Notes under the pieces: generated by a model | Told to the model about the DNA's origin: nothing | Database searches by the model: none | What the model saw: only the letters and a program-made list of their open reading frames with translations | Origin: Chimonanthus salicifolius | Taxonomy: Eukaryota > Streptophyta > Magnoliopsida > Laurales > Calycanthaceae | Assembly (NCBI GenBank): GCA_013350335.1 | Contig: CM023540.1 | Location: 58,690,962 to 58,754,961, forward strand | Length of the DNA: 64,000 nucleotides | Direction of reading: 5' to 3' | Made by a program: the position numbers and the translations under genes | Part shown: piece by piece, positions 1 through 14,000 of the stretch | Layout of the letters: each line of letters begins with the position of its first letter | Numbering within the stretch: the first letter of the stretch is position 1

Positions 1-829
1 AAGAGATGAAGTGGTCGGCCAAGGGGTGTGAAGTGCCCCTTGGTTGGTACCCCTTTGTAACAGCCCAAGACTCTCCATCTTCCCTTACTTATGTTTTATC
101 CAACTAAGGAGTCCCTTGGTTTAACCAGGACAACTCCTTAAATCCCAACGTGTACCTTGAGTTCCATCCATTGAGATGGAAACCTACTTGACTCACCTTG
201 AGATGGAAGTCTCCTCAACTTCCATCTTAACTCATACTCAACTCAAGTCTATTTAATGTATGTGAACTCATTCCCACTCAACTCAAGTAATTTAATTTCC
301 AACTCAAAACAATTCAACTCAACACTTGAATTCCTCCATGGTTGACCAGGTCAACCATGGTATGGCCGACCATGCACCATGCACCATATAGCACTTGGGT
401 CCCACCTTGGCCATATCATTAGATGAAGTGGCCCCTTGCCTAGTTGACTTTAGTGCATGCCATATGGCGATGCCACCTCACGTGCATGCCACCTCATATA
501 CATGCCACCTCACTTGATGAGGTGGATTTATGCATTGGGTCTCAATTGAGTAGCTGACCCAATTAAATTAATCCTACCCATTTACCTTCAAATCAGTTCA
601 TCTATGACCCATTGGGTCCCAATTGGGTAATTGACCCATTTAATCACATTTACCCAATTACTTTCAAATCAAATCCTATCCATGATCCATTGGATCTTAA
701 TTGGGTTATTGACCCAACTCCTTTACCCATCTAATGTCCATTTTATCATAAATCTTAAATTCAACCAATTTAACAATTTAAATAGACAAAATCCAATATA
801 TTTATGCAACGAAAAATCTGGGTGTTACA
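1..829 (-). mobile_element. LTR fragment of an H-type Ty3/gypsy element
   Basis: The block matches 45600-46430, the right part of LTR H. Shared stretches include the 'gtgaagtgcccc' segment, 'ctttgtaacagccca' and runs of 'gacccattgggtc'. It ends in GGGTGTTACA at 829, which read on the minus strand is the LTR start TGTAACACCC. No pol or polypurine tract follows on the right, so it is either a solo LTR or the outer end of a 5' LTR whose interior lies left of the window. The bases 830-834 (acaat) would be its target duplication, but the other copy is outside the window. No gene is present; the small ORFs here have no recognisable domain. Confidence 0.7.
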
Positions 830-834
830 ACAAT

Positions 835-846
835 TGGTATCAGAGC
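835..846 (+). other. Primer binding site complementary to initiator tRNA-Met
   Basis: TGGTATCAGAGC is the standard plant retrotransposon primer binding site, complementary to the 3' end of tRNA-iMet. It is followed after about 75 bases by a purine-rich tract (919-930, AAAGGGGGTGGA) and then by a TGTAACACCC LTR start at 932. PBS, tiny interior, polypurine tract and LTR in that order is the layout of a TRIM or heavily deleted non-autonomous element. The matching 5' LTR is missing; an H-type LTR fragment sits there instead. Confidence 0.65.
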
Positions 847-931
847 ATGGTTCAACACTCGGACTGTTTAGGCCCTCTACCTTTGTGATGTGACAGAGCC
901 GGTGACGGCTCTGGTCTTAAAGGGGGTGGAT

Positions 932-3196
932 TGTAACACCCACCACCCACCTCAAAGTCTCACATCGATTGTGAGGTGGGTGAGGTGGGAGTTTATATGA
1001 GAAAAGTCTCCCCCTCCCTTGTGTGAGTCCTTTTCGGCCTGACCATGTGGGTCAGGGCCCAAGAACAAAATCGTGCGGGTCCACGTGGGGCCCAAAGCGG
1101 ACAATATCACACTTGGGAATGGTAGGGTCGGGTCGGGTCGTTACACTCTTCCTCTCATCTCTTCTCTAAGAAGACCTAATCCCCAATCCTCCACCCCCTT
1201 TTCCAGGCCCTGTTCATTCTTAGGCTTCTTGCAACTTGAGCCGAGCTTGTGGTCTAGCAGACTCGAGCAGAGCTCAAGCCTAGTGCCTTCAAGCCCACTT
1301 GGGCCCAACTCGTTCCAAGCCCAATCCAGTTTAGGCCCAGCAACTCCAAGCCAAGTTCGCTCTGAGCCCAGCAAATCAAGGCCCAATCCACCAACCCAGC
1401 TCATCAGCCCAACCAACTTTCAAGTCTGACCCAGGCCCGTTTTGGGCCCGTTTTAGGCCCAGTTTGGGAAGTTTCTGGCCTGTTTTGGGATCACTTTTGG
1501 AGCATTTCTAGCCCCATTTGGATAGTCCTTGGATCGTTTCTGGCTCTTTTCTTGCTAGATTTGTGGGATCGTCCCAGTTTAACGGGACCGTCCCAGTTTT
1601 TGTAGACCCGCCCCAATTTCTCAGGCCCAGTAGCTCGTGCGTCAGTTCCTTCAATCTTTCGACCTGTTTTCATCGCTTAGATTTCAAAAATACACACAGG
1701 TGAAGGGACTTATCACTATTTTAGTACGCATTCGCATATATTTAACCTTTAACCTTGGACATGGAGTGACTCGAATGTGGCCATTCGTTTATTAAGCCAC
1801 TCGATAAGGTAACCATTGAATGAATCTGTGGCAAGAGATCCGTTCGGATGGACTCATGTCAACTATATGCGATTAAATGGAAAAACTCTGTTCGGATGAA
1901 TGGATATTGAACATGATGTTTGAAACTTATTGATTACATGTGGTGTATTTAACTATAACATGTGAATGAATTTATGATGAGAATAAGATATGTGTTGGAT
2001 GTCGAACATGATGCTTGGGACTTAATGATAACATGTTGTGTGTTTATTTATAATATATGAATGAGATCATGATGAATATGGGGATTGTATTTTGAGATCT
2101 TGTTATATACTTATGTTGTTATACATGAGCATGACATCATGTGCATACATTGGAGGTATTGTTTACATGTGTATATGTTTATGATGACGTGATGAGTTTG
2201 GTTATTGGGAGGACTTCCCTGTTACACTCCGGTGAAAGAGACCCCCATAGGAGATGCGGGTTTCCCCATTGCGTTCCAGTAGTATAGGTACCTGCCCTTG
2301 AGATTGGTTTCCCCATTATGCTCCGGCGGTTGAGACCCCCATAGGGGATGCAGATTTCCCCATTGCATTCTTGCGGTTGAGGCGGTTGTGAATTGTATGG
2401 TCTCCTAGTTGTATTGGTAGGGAGACTAGAGTTGTTGGAGAACTATTGTGAGTTATGGAGGTGATGTCTCGACTGGTCAGTAGGACTATTGATTAGTAGT
2501 ATGGTAAAGCACTCATGTACAAAGACATTCATTCTATTATGATATTCTTGCATTCATGCATATGATATATATGTTGCTAACAGGTGATATGCATTTTTTC
2601 TTCATTGGGCTGGTTGTATTGAGTAGTCTTCAAATGGCATTGGTAGGGAGAACGGAGTTTGTTAGAGGACCCGGTGTGGGCTACCAAGATGATATCTCGG
2701 ATTTGATCTGTGGATTATTAGTTGGTGATGTTGTTGGGTTTTGCATGTACACGAGAACCTTTGTTATCATGATGTTCTTATATTCATGCATATGATATAT
2801 ATGTTGTTGATATGTGATATGATTTATCTCTTCACTAGGCTGGTTAGCTCACTCCTTACCTTTCAGACACCCTAATGGCGGAGGGGTCGGGTGGGCCCCT
2901 CGAGCAAATGTCGGGAGCGAGCAGTAGTCGTATTCCATATTGCATTTTGATTGAGAGAACTATGTTTATCTGGTTATTATCATATGTCTATTTTGGGATA
3001 ACTGTATAATTATATCTTTTTAACTGTCATTGATCGTCTTGGTATCTTTATCAATATCATGAGATTTGTCGTATATTAGTTGAGCAAGAGATAGCCATCC
3101 ATTGAAAAAAAAAAAAAAATAGCCCGATATCTGTTCCTTGGGAGCTTTATGAGATATTTCAGAAATAATGCGCCCGAAGTAGAAAGAGGCGTTACA
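932..3196 (+). mobile_element. LTR-like block following the polypurine tract
   Basis: It starts TGTAACACCC directly after the polypurine tract and ends GGCGTTACA at 3196, the same terminal scheme as the other LTRs here. A shorter reading is a TRIM LTR of 214 bp, because GGGTCGTTACA also occurs at 1135-1145. The first 200 bp hold the motif 'cccacc..cacatcgattgtgaggtgggtgaggtggg' and 'gtttatatgagaaaagtc'. The interior has a two-copy repeat at about 2235-2279 and 2329-2370 built on 'gagacccccatagg' and 'tttccccattgc'. The five bases before 932 (tggat) and after 3196 (attaa) differ, so this is not a clean solo LTR. No gene is supported. Confidence 0.5.
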
Positions 3197-6100
3197 ATTA
3201 ACAAATTAGAGAGTGAAATCTACTTCGCAAGATGTCTTGAAGTAAACAAATACACTTCACCCAACTCAATTTCATCTGTATTTTCATGAAATGTGAAGGA
3301 AAGAAGAGTGTGAAAATAATGAATCTGACTTTTGACTCGGTTCAGTTGTAAATTCACTCAATAATGTTAATCACTGAGTCAATTTAAAATTCAATCGAGT
3401 CATAAGTCACTTCCATTTCAATTCAAACTTGGACAAACACTTGAAATATGTCTACTTTGACTCTTTGAGTGAGTTGAGGTGATTACAAATCATTCTCAAA
3501 CCCATTTCCCAACACATTTGGTTCAATTAAAATTTTCTAAAACACTTGTAACTTCATCTATTTTTACTGTTCGAGTGATTTTACATGACTAACCATTTCA
3601 ATTTTTTTCTCTTCAAGTGCAACACTTTTAGAATCTGAATGGATGAAGATGTTAGATTGATGTATGCAATCGTTAAAGCAAAAATGAATAAGGGATGAAG
3701 GATTTTGAACAAATATTTTTATTCATTGAAGGATTTAGAATAATTTCTTTGTGTCTTTCCATCATTTAAAAATTGATCGAAATGTATATAGTCGATTTTG
3801 GTCATTAGCTTTTACATGTGGATATTAGAAACGTACATGTGAATGCATTCCTGGCCCACACTAATTTCAATGGAAATTGAAATATACTCTAAATTCCCCA
3901 TTGCCTTTTCCTTTGTTTCTGTTTTTCTTCAAGAACTTAGCAATCAAATAATTAAATCTAAAGTAATACTTTGTTATGTTGAAGACAAAGAGTTACCTCT
4001 ATTTATATATGATTATTCTTGCTTTGTTATGTTTGATACTAAGAGAATTCACTAAAGCCAACTTCAACATGAGAAAGTTTCAATACGAAGAACCAATTGC
4101 CATGACTTTGCAATCGACTTTGTTAGAGCTAAATTCTTCATTAGTGAATGAAATAGTAATGATGTTGATAAATTTTTCATTGCAAGTTTTGCGTATATGT
4201 GGATGGAGACGGAGAACAAGGTGGAATTTTTAGTTTTGGTGATGGATTTTCGACTCAATTACAGGCTTAGGCCTTCAACCAAATTTTGCTATTTCATAAA
4301 TATAAAATCCTCAATAAATTTTAAAACCATAACGACCTTCTTGAGGACATTATTCCATAAATGCCTTTAGATGTAATGTAAGTGTGACTTGAGATAATTG
4401 TTTGTACAAAATTTAACTTATAGACGCTCTCTCTCCACCTCATCATTTGAACATGAAGTTAGTAAACTAAAATGTCCAACTGAACTCATTTCCAGTTAAA
4501 TCGTTAAAATAAGGAAAAAAAGTTGTGAAAGACTAGTGCACTTTTAAGCATCATACAATAATATCATAACAATATATCAACTTTTTAATCTCTCTGCCAC
4601 AGCCTAGGGTTTATAGTAATTGTTAGAATGAGCTCTTGAGAAAAAAAAAAAATCGCATGGACATTACTTTTCTCTGTCTTCCTGTTTTTTTTTTTAAAAA
4701 AAAAAATCTGAAAAACTACAGAAAATCAAGAAAATTTTGGGCTTCAAAGATATGTAATTTTTTAATTCAGTAGCAATCATTTACATGTTCAAATATTGTT
4801 TTTAAGTTATGAAATCGATAATTTTAAATATTTTTAAAAAATAATATAAAAAACTGTGAAAAAACTTTCACTACTAGTATATTTAATAGGGAACTCGAAC
4901 TTTAACAGTACGAATCGTTGAAAAAGAACTGAAAATTGTATTTTTTAAAGTTAAAATCTAATGAAATGAAATTGGAAAGAAATATCAAGAAAAGATTGAG
5001 AAACACGGTCGAATAACAAATGGACTTTATAGGATATGATATGGTTGGTATAGAGTATTACTTATGTAAAAAATAATTTTTGACGGTTGTGAGCCCTAAA
5101 AAAATTGAAGAGGAATGTAATTGCGGCCGTGCACATGTGCCAGCCGGCCCAAAACCCATTCAAAACCAACCCCACATGAAAATCTATCCTGCGAATGTGA
5201 CGTAATGGCCGATACAGATCATATCGGCTAATTTTTTTCACCTAAGATCTATTGAGCCTAGATCCATAGATTAACTGAATTAGTCAAACTTAAGCTTGGC
5301 CCAGATTTATAGAATTGAATCACTATTTCAAAGTCAAAACGCATAATCAATTTATTTGAGCAGGACATTTCTCTTATATTGTTCCATAAAATATGAATTA
5401 TATTCCAAAGAAATATCAATTAAAGAAAATTTAACTTTATAGACTGTGGCTTAAATTTGAACTTTCATGCCAAACTCAGGTTTTCAGCAGCTAAGCTAAG
5501 TCTGACACGAGTTCTCGCGCAAACCCTAACATTTCGTGCCAAGAAATGCGCCTCACACGAGTCCATGTCCACTCAAAAGTATGAGAATTGTCAGTTCTCC
5601 ACTGATGCGAACTGATGAAGATCATAATGCGCCTATAAGGTTCTCTTAATTAGCCCAATCTATTTAAATACACAAATGCCCAAACATGCCCAAAACCCAC
5701 CGGGCCCTTCAAGCCTACCAAAATGATCCTACTGAAAATTCATCTACTTAGATTAATATTACACATGATAAATTACAAAATTAGGCCTTATAAATCACGT
5801 TCTAACTACTTGAATTTATTAGTCAAAATTAAGAGGCACTATGACAAAAACATCTAGTTATTTCAAGCACTATATCAAATAGCTAAAAATTGATTTTTGA
5901 ATTAAAATTTAACCCAATTTACTAGATCTGTGTAGTTTCAATTTGAACAATTAATTTTTAATTAAACTTCAAGGAAAACGTAGAGACAAAATATCAGCTG
6001 GGTTGATATTTTGTATAACATCCACAATACAGACTGAAACTACTGGGAATCTCAATGGTTTTGATCCAAAATTAAGTCTCAAGTCGCACAAAATGCTACT

Positions 6101-6394
6101 GAATACCCCCAATTTCAATTTTTCAATATCCATTTCGATCATCTACAACACAACTTTTTTCCCCTAAAATGTAACATATTTCAACTTTAAAAAATGATGA
6201 AAAAGAAAAATAGCATAGAATCACAGAGGCAGAATGAATCAACTTGCAGTCATTGAAATTTACAGGACATTGGAAAAAAAAATTGCCTTTAAGCTCAAAT
6301 GCCAACATGCTAGACAACTGATGGATGGATGTAACAGATTACAAGGCTGCATGCTGATTGATAAGTTAGGGACCATGAAGGAAGATATACAATA
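3197..6394. other. Intergenic DNA downstream of SPT5
   Basis: AT-rich sequence with long A and T runs (for example 4640-4700) and only short ORFs without recognisable domains. The part next to 6394 must include the SPT5 3' untranslated region, but I cannot place the polyadenylation site. I see no second gene and no structured repeat here. Confidence 0.5.
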
Positions 6395-7975
6395 TCATGG
6401 CGCCAGTTTTGCAAGAATGACCATGTCTAATATCTTGACGTCGAGGGTATCATCTACCTTAACAATGCCATCTGTGCCATCTATACCGATAAGCTTACCA
6501 ATGGCACCACGCTGAGCCCCACTCATGATCTTAATCTTATCTGATTTCTTTGGTACCACCATCTCCATTTCTGTTGGAAGGGTCGTGACAATCTCTCCAC
6601 CACCTGTCGATCCAAGTGCAACTCTACAAGACCCGTCCTACAAAAGGAAACACAATTGAGTGCCCTACTTGAGCATTAAAAAGACAAGTAACAAGTAAAG
6701 GCAAAACTCAAATACAAAAGCATACTGACCAGGAGCACCTCTTTCACAACCCCAATGTGTAGTTCCTCTCCGGATCTCCGTACATTAACCAAGATGTCGG
6801 GTAAGAACCAGTTCCCTTCATTTTCACCACCTGCCACACATACACAACCATCACCATCAATAAATTCATAATGCAACAGAGAGAAGAATGAAACAAGAGG
6901 AAAATCAACTCAGGATTTGTTATTTGTGGATTGCCTTTCTCCTATTTCTAATAAAAAACAGATGAAAATTCAAAATTGGAACAGTATGTCTGTTGCTTTC
7001 TAGCCCCTACTGCAAAAACAATGTTTCTTTATAAATGTTCCACAGTAAACCAGCTACCATGTAAATTATCTGAAAAGACTGCAGAAAAATTCTCCTTAAT
7101 CAAGCCATATGTCACCAGTAACATCAAAATCCAGTATGTACTTGATAATGAGCTTTTTCTTCTAAGAGCTAACTTTGATAATGAGCAACATGAGCCTCCC
7201 CATAAAAAAGAAACATTTAGCATTTTGAAATTTAGGTTGTTTTAATATCATTAACCCCCTAAAGAATTGGGTTTGGCAACCTTCAAAAGAAAAAAACTTA
7301 GCCAGTCATAAAAATCGAGAAAATAAATTATCTTCATTGTTTATCTATCAGAGGCCATACCACCTAGGATGATCTAGATCAGGTCGTCACACTGTTGGTG
7401 AGTATAGTTACAGGCCCACCATTTGGATAATCACAACCACCAATTTATGTCCCAAAAATAATCATTACAGAAACAACAGTTAATATCAGCAAGTAAAACT
7501 TGGTATCCAAGGAGGTGGGTCCGACAAGTTCAGATATGCTAAAAGTTATCAACAGGGGAGGAGGAGAGAGAGAGAACCAATTGTAGGAGACATAATATCC
7601 AGACCAACATTTCCCGGTGTCATAGGCTGCCCACCAGGAGTGCCAGGTAGATAAGATGCAGAACTGGGAGTCATTGGCTGCCCACCAGGAGTCGACGGCA
7701 AATATGGGCTAGGAGCACTTACTGAAGCAGAAAAAAAAAGAGAGATCAAGTTAAAATAGTTTCCTTATGAATCATTTGAATAAATTCAAATTGAAAAGAA
7801 ATAATGTCAATGGCTTACCATAGGCTGGGCTGCTTTCTCTTGGGGTTCCAGCTTCACTATAATTACCTGGAGTATTAGCCCAGCCTGAACCAGGAGTTGG
7901 TGCTTCAAACGGACGTGCAGGAGGAGTTCCGGGCTGTGGATGTTGAAAGGAAATTCAATACATAAAACTATATAG

Positions 7976-8020
<45 letters not shown>

Positions 8021-11000
8021 AGTTGATTTGAAGACTTCAACCTGATACTGTGGACTGGTTCCCCAGGAAGCAGGGTTCGCATCCTCCCAATTATCCCTGA
8101 TTTGTTGTCAAAAGTTTCAAAGAACAGTTAGCCAAGATCGCTTAAAAATTAAATGTTTTAATCATGACCAATGATAAAATACGCTGCAGCACAAGCATAA
8201 AAAAAGAACTATCACAACCATTGGTGAAACTCAATAATGCGATTCACAATCACCAGCTCAAAACATTTCATCAGTGCACACACACTAGCATTTTCCAGAT
8301 GCTAAAATTGATAGATCACCTTTTTTCTTAAGTGACAAAATTAAGAGATTATATGATGTTAATAAATGCAACAGATACTTCAACCATGTTCCCACCTAGA
8401 TACCTCAACGAATCAAAACAGATTTCCTAATTCCTAAATGAAATTGATGTCCCCAGTCATGATTTTTTTTTTTCAAATTTTTTTTTCTAATGGATACCAC
8501 TTTAACAATCAGCAGCCATTTAAAACTGGAATTGCCAATGGGCACAGCCTCCAATCCTATACGAAGATCATGGGAAAGGCTGTGGTCAATTGCAAACAGA
8601 ATTTCAAGACATCCCACTATCCCAAGTACTCACAGGTAGGTACTGTAGCAAAGGCTACAGAAACAAGGTAAGTTTTCATTACTACCTATTACAGAAGCAA
8701 CGAAATTATGGCCCTGAGCAGAAGCTAGAAGAAGTACCAATGATAGAACTTGTAGGAGCCAAAGTAGAGATTAAGAGAAATCAAGGTGGCTGGAATAGCA
8801 CTATTGGTAAGTTGATAGGAATCCAGTTCTCAAGACTTGCTTATCATCAGGACGGCGAAGCTAACAATACTCTGGCACTGACAGTTTTCCCTCTACATGA
8901 TAATTCAAAAGCCAAACAAGGTTGTCACCTTGGCAGAATGAAGCTTCTTCTGGTATCCCAGATCTGGCAAATGAGAACCAGAGACTGATGCTCCAAAACA
9001 TTCAGTGATCTAAGTCGATGTCTCTTGGAATAAATCATTTACCTGCCTCGAGAAAACCCTGAAAAGCTTCATAGAGCTTAGCTTACACTAGAAATGAGAA
9101 ACAATGTCACGACATTGATCAGGAATACAAACACCCAGACCTAATTTCCTCCACTTTGACCACCAAACCAGTTACTGTCTTCCCCAAACCACCATCAGGC
9201 TATGGAACTACTAACAAGACCATTCTTCACCAAAATAGATAAACAAATAAAGAAAGAAAACAAAAACCAACCCCCATGGACCTTGCTTTTTTGAAGTCCT
9301 ATCCCCAAGGAACTTGCTCTTCTTTGAAGCCCAAGAAATAGGATTTGAATCCCCTCTACTTGATTGGCTGCTGCCATACTTTTGTACTAGTTCTAGAAAC
9401 TACTGAAGATGTTACCTTCCTGCATTGAATCAGAAGACACAAGACAATCTCATGCAGGACAACTAATAGGATAACTCTAAATGCCTAAATTAGGTTCCCC
9501 AAATATTAAGAGGGATGAAATTAATGCACTTAAAACTAATATGGGCTGAAATTAACTAATCAATTACTAACGACAACAAGAAAAGGTGTAGAACAACAGG
9601 AAAAAGGTTAAGAAGAGGGTTGTACAGGTCTAAGTTGCAGATCTAAATGTAGTAGCAGATCTGATAGATCTAGGATAGATCTTAGACAGAGCTTGGACTG
9701 GTCTTCGTGCTGTTTTGGGACAAATCTGGAGCTGAACTGGGACAGATTTTGGGACAGATCTGGGACAGGTTTTGGGGTTGTTTCTGGGATAGATTTAGGA
9801 CAGGTTTTGGAGCTGTTTCTGGGACACATTTGAGACAGGTTTTGGGAATAATCTAGGACAACAATTCAAGGAGAAGAAAAGGAAAAGAGAGAGGAAGAGA
9901 GATAAAGAGATAGAAGTAGAAGAAGAATACCCGAAGATGGAAAGATGGTAGCCTCACGCTATGCTTCACGCCAAAGGAATCACTCCCAAATTATTTTCGT
10001 CACACAAGTAGCGGAAGAAAACTTCAATTTCATTCATCATTAAATGTCAATCCCATTTGGAGGGGTTACATCACATATATAATGACTTAAAAACATAAAA
10101 AGACCAAAATACCCTCAAATAAACAAATACCAAACTACTTCCAATGATTAGAAAGCCCTAATTACATGTAAAATCAATAAATTTCCCCAAACAAAATCAA
10201 TTATTGGACTAAACAAATAAATGAAAGAAAAAATACAATCATGAAAAGCTGGAAATCCTAAATCTAAATATAGAAACTTTCTAAATATGGAAACTCGTGT
10301 GGTGCTCCGCATCACAATCATCTATATAATTATATGGCTTGAAAAAATTCATCTATCCAACTTTGGAATTGTGAGGGAGCATTCTTCAAACCAAACGACA
10401 TCACCAGCCATTCAAACAATCTAATCGATGTGATGAATGCTATTTTGTGCTATCCAAATTTGTAATCAAATTTTGATAAGACCTTCCTGACTGATACTCT
10501 TTGCAAAAGTTGCTCTATTTTTTTGCTCACTGTGATTGCATAAAACAAAGGTTGCACTCAAGTCATTTCATTCAGGAGGCCAAATCAAACCTTTCTCAAG
10601 CAATTATTATCTCTACTTTATCACTTGTCCTCATCCCCCTTATCCTACTAAAATTTCTTTCCTTGCACTGGAATATAATGGAGAGTAGATATGTGAGTGA
10701 CTGGAGAGTCAATTCCCATTCTCCAAATGGATGGTCCACACAGCATGCATACAATTGTTCTGTGATTGGCTGTATGTCACGGGTCGGTTCACACTCAAAA
10801 TGGCTAGCCGATTTCAAATGTGGGACTCTGCCCATGTTAAATGTAGCTCTTAAAAAAATGTCTTTTCTTGATAAAAATTGCGTTTATATGGTGAATTATC
10901 TTATGCTTCTAGGCTTGTATTTCTTTCTTTAGTTTACCACAAATGATATAAGAAATACAGGGATTTTTCTCAAACTTCTACATTCGGATCTTGTTCCCCT

Positions 11001-14000
11001 AACTTTGGAAAACAATTGTTATTCTTGGCAATGTTTCTTGTACCCCTTTACCTAGATGGCCATCATATCTTTGGTGATGGTGTATGGTCCCACTTGATCT
11101 AGCCGTCTAGATCCAAGCCCCGCATTGTATCCTCCATCACTGATTTGAGTGAGAAGGATAGTTTGGTTTCGTAATTTCACCGAAACATTTAGAGCAAAGA
11201 ATTCATTGTTCTCGATCCATCCACAGGTTGCATTGACGAGCATATTAGGTAATACATCCAATTTTCTAGAAACTCCCTTTCGTAGAAATTTATATTGGCT
11301 CGTGTATCAACGAAAGGTTGACATTTCTTCCATCTACTTTTGCCACTGACAGTGTTCTTGTAGGAATAACCACAAGAATTGTTGATGCCATCATTTTTCT
11401 TACCTGGTGAGGCAATGACGCCTTTCGTGATACCAATAGATTTTTCCAAGGATAATTTGTAACAACTCAGAAACAAGAGCCCTTTCTTAAGCGCGATAAC
11501 TTCTTCCAAGCAACTCCTTGGATGATTCCAAACTACCATTATTGATTTCATCAGATACATCATGGTAGATGGTGTAGAAGGAAAGTCTGGATCTGCATCT
11601 TCATCTCTATGAAAGCGATAGGCTAGAAACATCTTGCCAATAGAATTCTTCTACTTCATCAACACTCCCTCGAGAAGGAAAGGCCTAATACAACCGTATC
11701 ATTTTGATTTGAGCGGAGGAAGGTCTTCTTCGTAATTGCTAGACAAAGCACTCTCAAGCTGACATGGCATCTCTTGTTGATTTAGCAGCAACTGGAACTG
11801 TTCCTCTATTTCAATCATCTCCCAATTTTCATCTATTGGCAGTACATCGAACATCAATTTTATTTATCTGGGAGCCTTCGTTGGACAGCTTTTTTCATAA
11901 TGTCCAGTCTTCTTGCATGCAAAACAAGCATCTACTTTTGGCAATCTTCTTGACATTTTTCTAGGCATTCTTCTGAAAATTTTTAAGGGATTGAACTTCT
12001 AGCCCCTCTTAATGCGCTTGAACTTACAGCCCTTTCTTTGGCAAATTAGAACTTTTTGCCCCTTTGATGTGCATAAAGACCAAATTTGCTAATTCTTGGC
12101 AACTCCTTAGCATGAAGCTCATAACAAAGCTTCTTCATTTTGTTATTGATGCATTGGAACAAATGGACTTGTAAGTTGAGTCAATCGCAACTTGCTTCAA
12201 GGTCAATTCCAACACCAGTTCCTCTAGAACTGGATTTTCAAGTGATTCTAAAGTATAGATGCCAAAAACTGAATGTTTGTTGTAGAGATGATGCAATCTA
12301 AGCCTAAAAACTCCTTGCTATAAGACTTGCATACTTCTCAAAGTGCTGGAGGTTTGTGAGCTTCCTTCTAGCCACAGCATCAACACATCAGTAGCTTCTT
12401 GATGCTCTCAACTAGGCATGAACAAAACAGTGTCGCATTAACTCAAGAGGAAGGTCATTGTTCATTGCTCTTGCTGATTGAGCCATGTAGTGCTTCCAAA
12501 TTCGCCCTATTTCTTCAATTTTTCCAAACATAAGCATCATCAAGATTTAAAAGTGGAAAATTAACTCCCTAAGGAATAACGCTATTAAAAACATATGCAA
12601 TGGGTAGAATCGATGAGGAAAGGATCTTACATGTCCTTTGAGGTTGCGAAGGAATGCTTGTGGGTGAAGGAGTTTCCAAAGTTGTGGGATGCACCATTCC
12701 TAAAATTCGATTTTTGGCCTCCGGTGGAAGACCAAAAGGCTGTCTGGGTGAGGGTCTTTGACCTCCCGCTGGTGCCTCAGTCTGATGAAATGCTCACTGA
12801 AATTGGGGATTTCTTGGGATAAGTTGTCCAAATCGATGATTTCATAAAAAACAGAAAGCATTCCTATATTTGCGAGGTTTAAGATCATTTGGAATGAAGA
12901 CTAGAGCAACTGAAGAAAATACAGGTGAAAATTATGCCTCGGTGGTGGCAACTGAGTAGAGATTGAAAAACCACCTGTTGTGCCTCAGCTGGTGAAGCCC
13001 CTTGATCCTACGCCGCATGATGATTGAGATTCTAAGGGGTATCTCTAGTCGTGCAATGACGGAGAGCACAAGAATGGAAAGAAGTTTGACGGTCAAAGGG
13101 TTGGAAACCATTCTCTTTCCTTCAATAAAATATTTTTAAATTTCAAACCCATGTAGGGGTAGTGAAGATAGACAGTTTTGGAAGCTGGACAGCAGGGGTG
13201 GTCTTTTGTGTAAAATCTTTCTATGCCTTGCTGCGGATGGGTCCTCTATCAGCCCATTAAAGTTAATTTGGAGTATCAAGGCCCCATTGAAGTGTGTTGT
13301 CTTTTGTTGAGCAACTTGTCAAGATAAGATTCCCACAATAGGTGACCTTAGGAGGCAGGGGAGGAGGGTGGCATTGGTGAAAGGTTGTCTATCATGCCTT
13401 GGCAGCGAAGAGACCTCATTCCAACTTATCTCCACTTCCATGGCATCTTTTGATGGAACGAAGTGCTATCGTGGATTGGCCTCTCTTGGGTTGATGTAGG
13501 CTAGGACGAATAGAAATTGATAAGACTTAATTCCCACTGGTGTTTTTATGGAAATTCTCATAGAATTCCAATGCCAAAGCTACAATCTCCTCTTCCCTAT
13601 TACTGATGTCCACATCATGGGTGCTCTCTGGGTTGATTATGGATCACCTTAGAAGCTGGTACTTTTGCATCTTTAGGGGGAAGGGGTTAATCTTATGGAA
13701 GACTTCTTGGGTGGCTCTACTTTAATTGTCGTGGCTAGAGAGGAATAACAAGTGTTTCAGAAACAAAGTTAAGTTCCTTGGAGAATTATCCCAACAAGTT
13801 AGGTGGAAGTGTACATCCTAGGCCACAATACGATGTTGTGAAAATCGAATCATATCGAAAAATCGTTATACATCTTGAACCAAAAATCGTGTATCGTAAA
13901 GCGTAGAATCAAGTAAGTGTTTTCCCTAAGAAATATTTAATCTATAAAATAATGTAAAATTTATCTAAAATGGAATAATATGAGCAATTCTTAACTTTCT

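Noticed and set aside
835..846. Possible tRNA gene
   Set aside because: Only the 12-base primer binding site is present, with no cloverleaf around it.
1073..1429. 118-residue plus ORF and its minus partner
   Set aside because: Low-complexity Ser/Pro/Leu translation of LTR-like DNA, open on both strands.
932..3196. Solo LTR with target duplication
   Set aside because: Flanking pentamers tggat and attaa differ.
8590..8988. 132-residue ORF in SPT5 intron 17
   Set aside because: No recognisable motif; the GKLIGI resemblance to a KOW segment is only six residues.
10501..10932. 143-residue ORF on the plus strand
   Set aside because: No domain recognised; it lies antisense within the gypsy relic of SPT5 intron 17.
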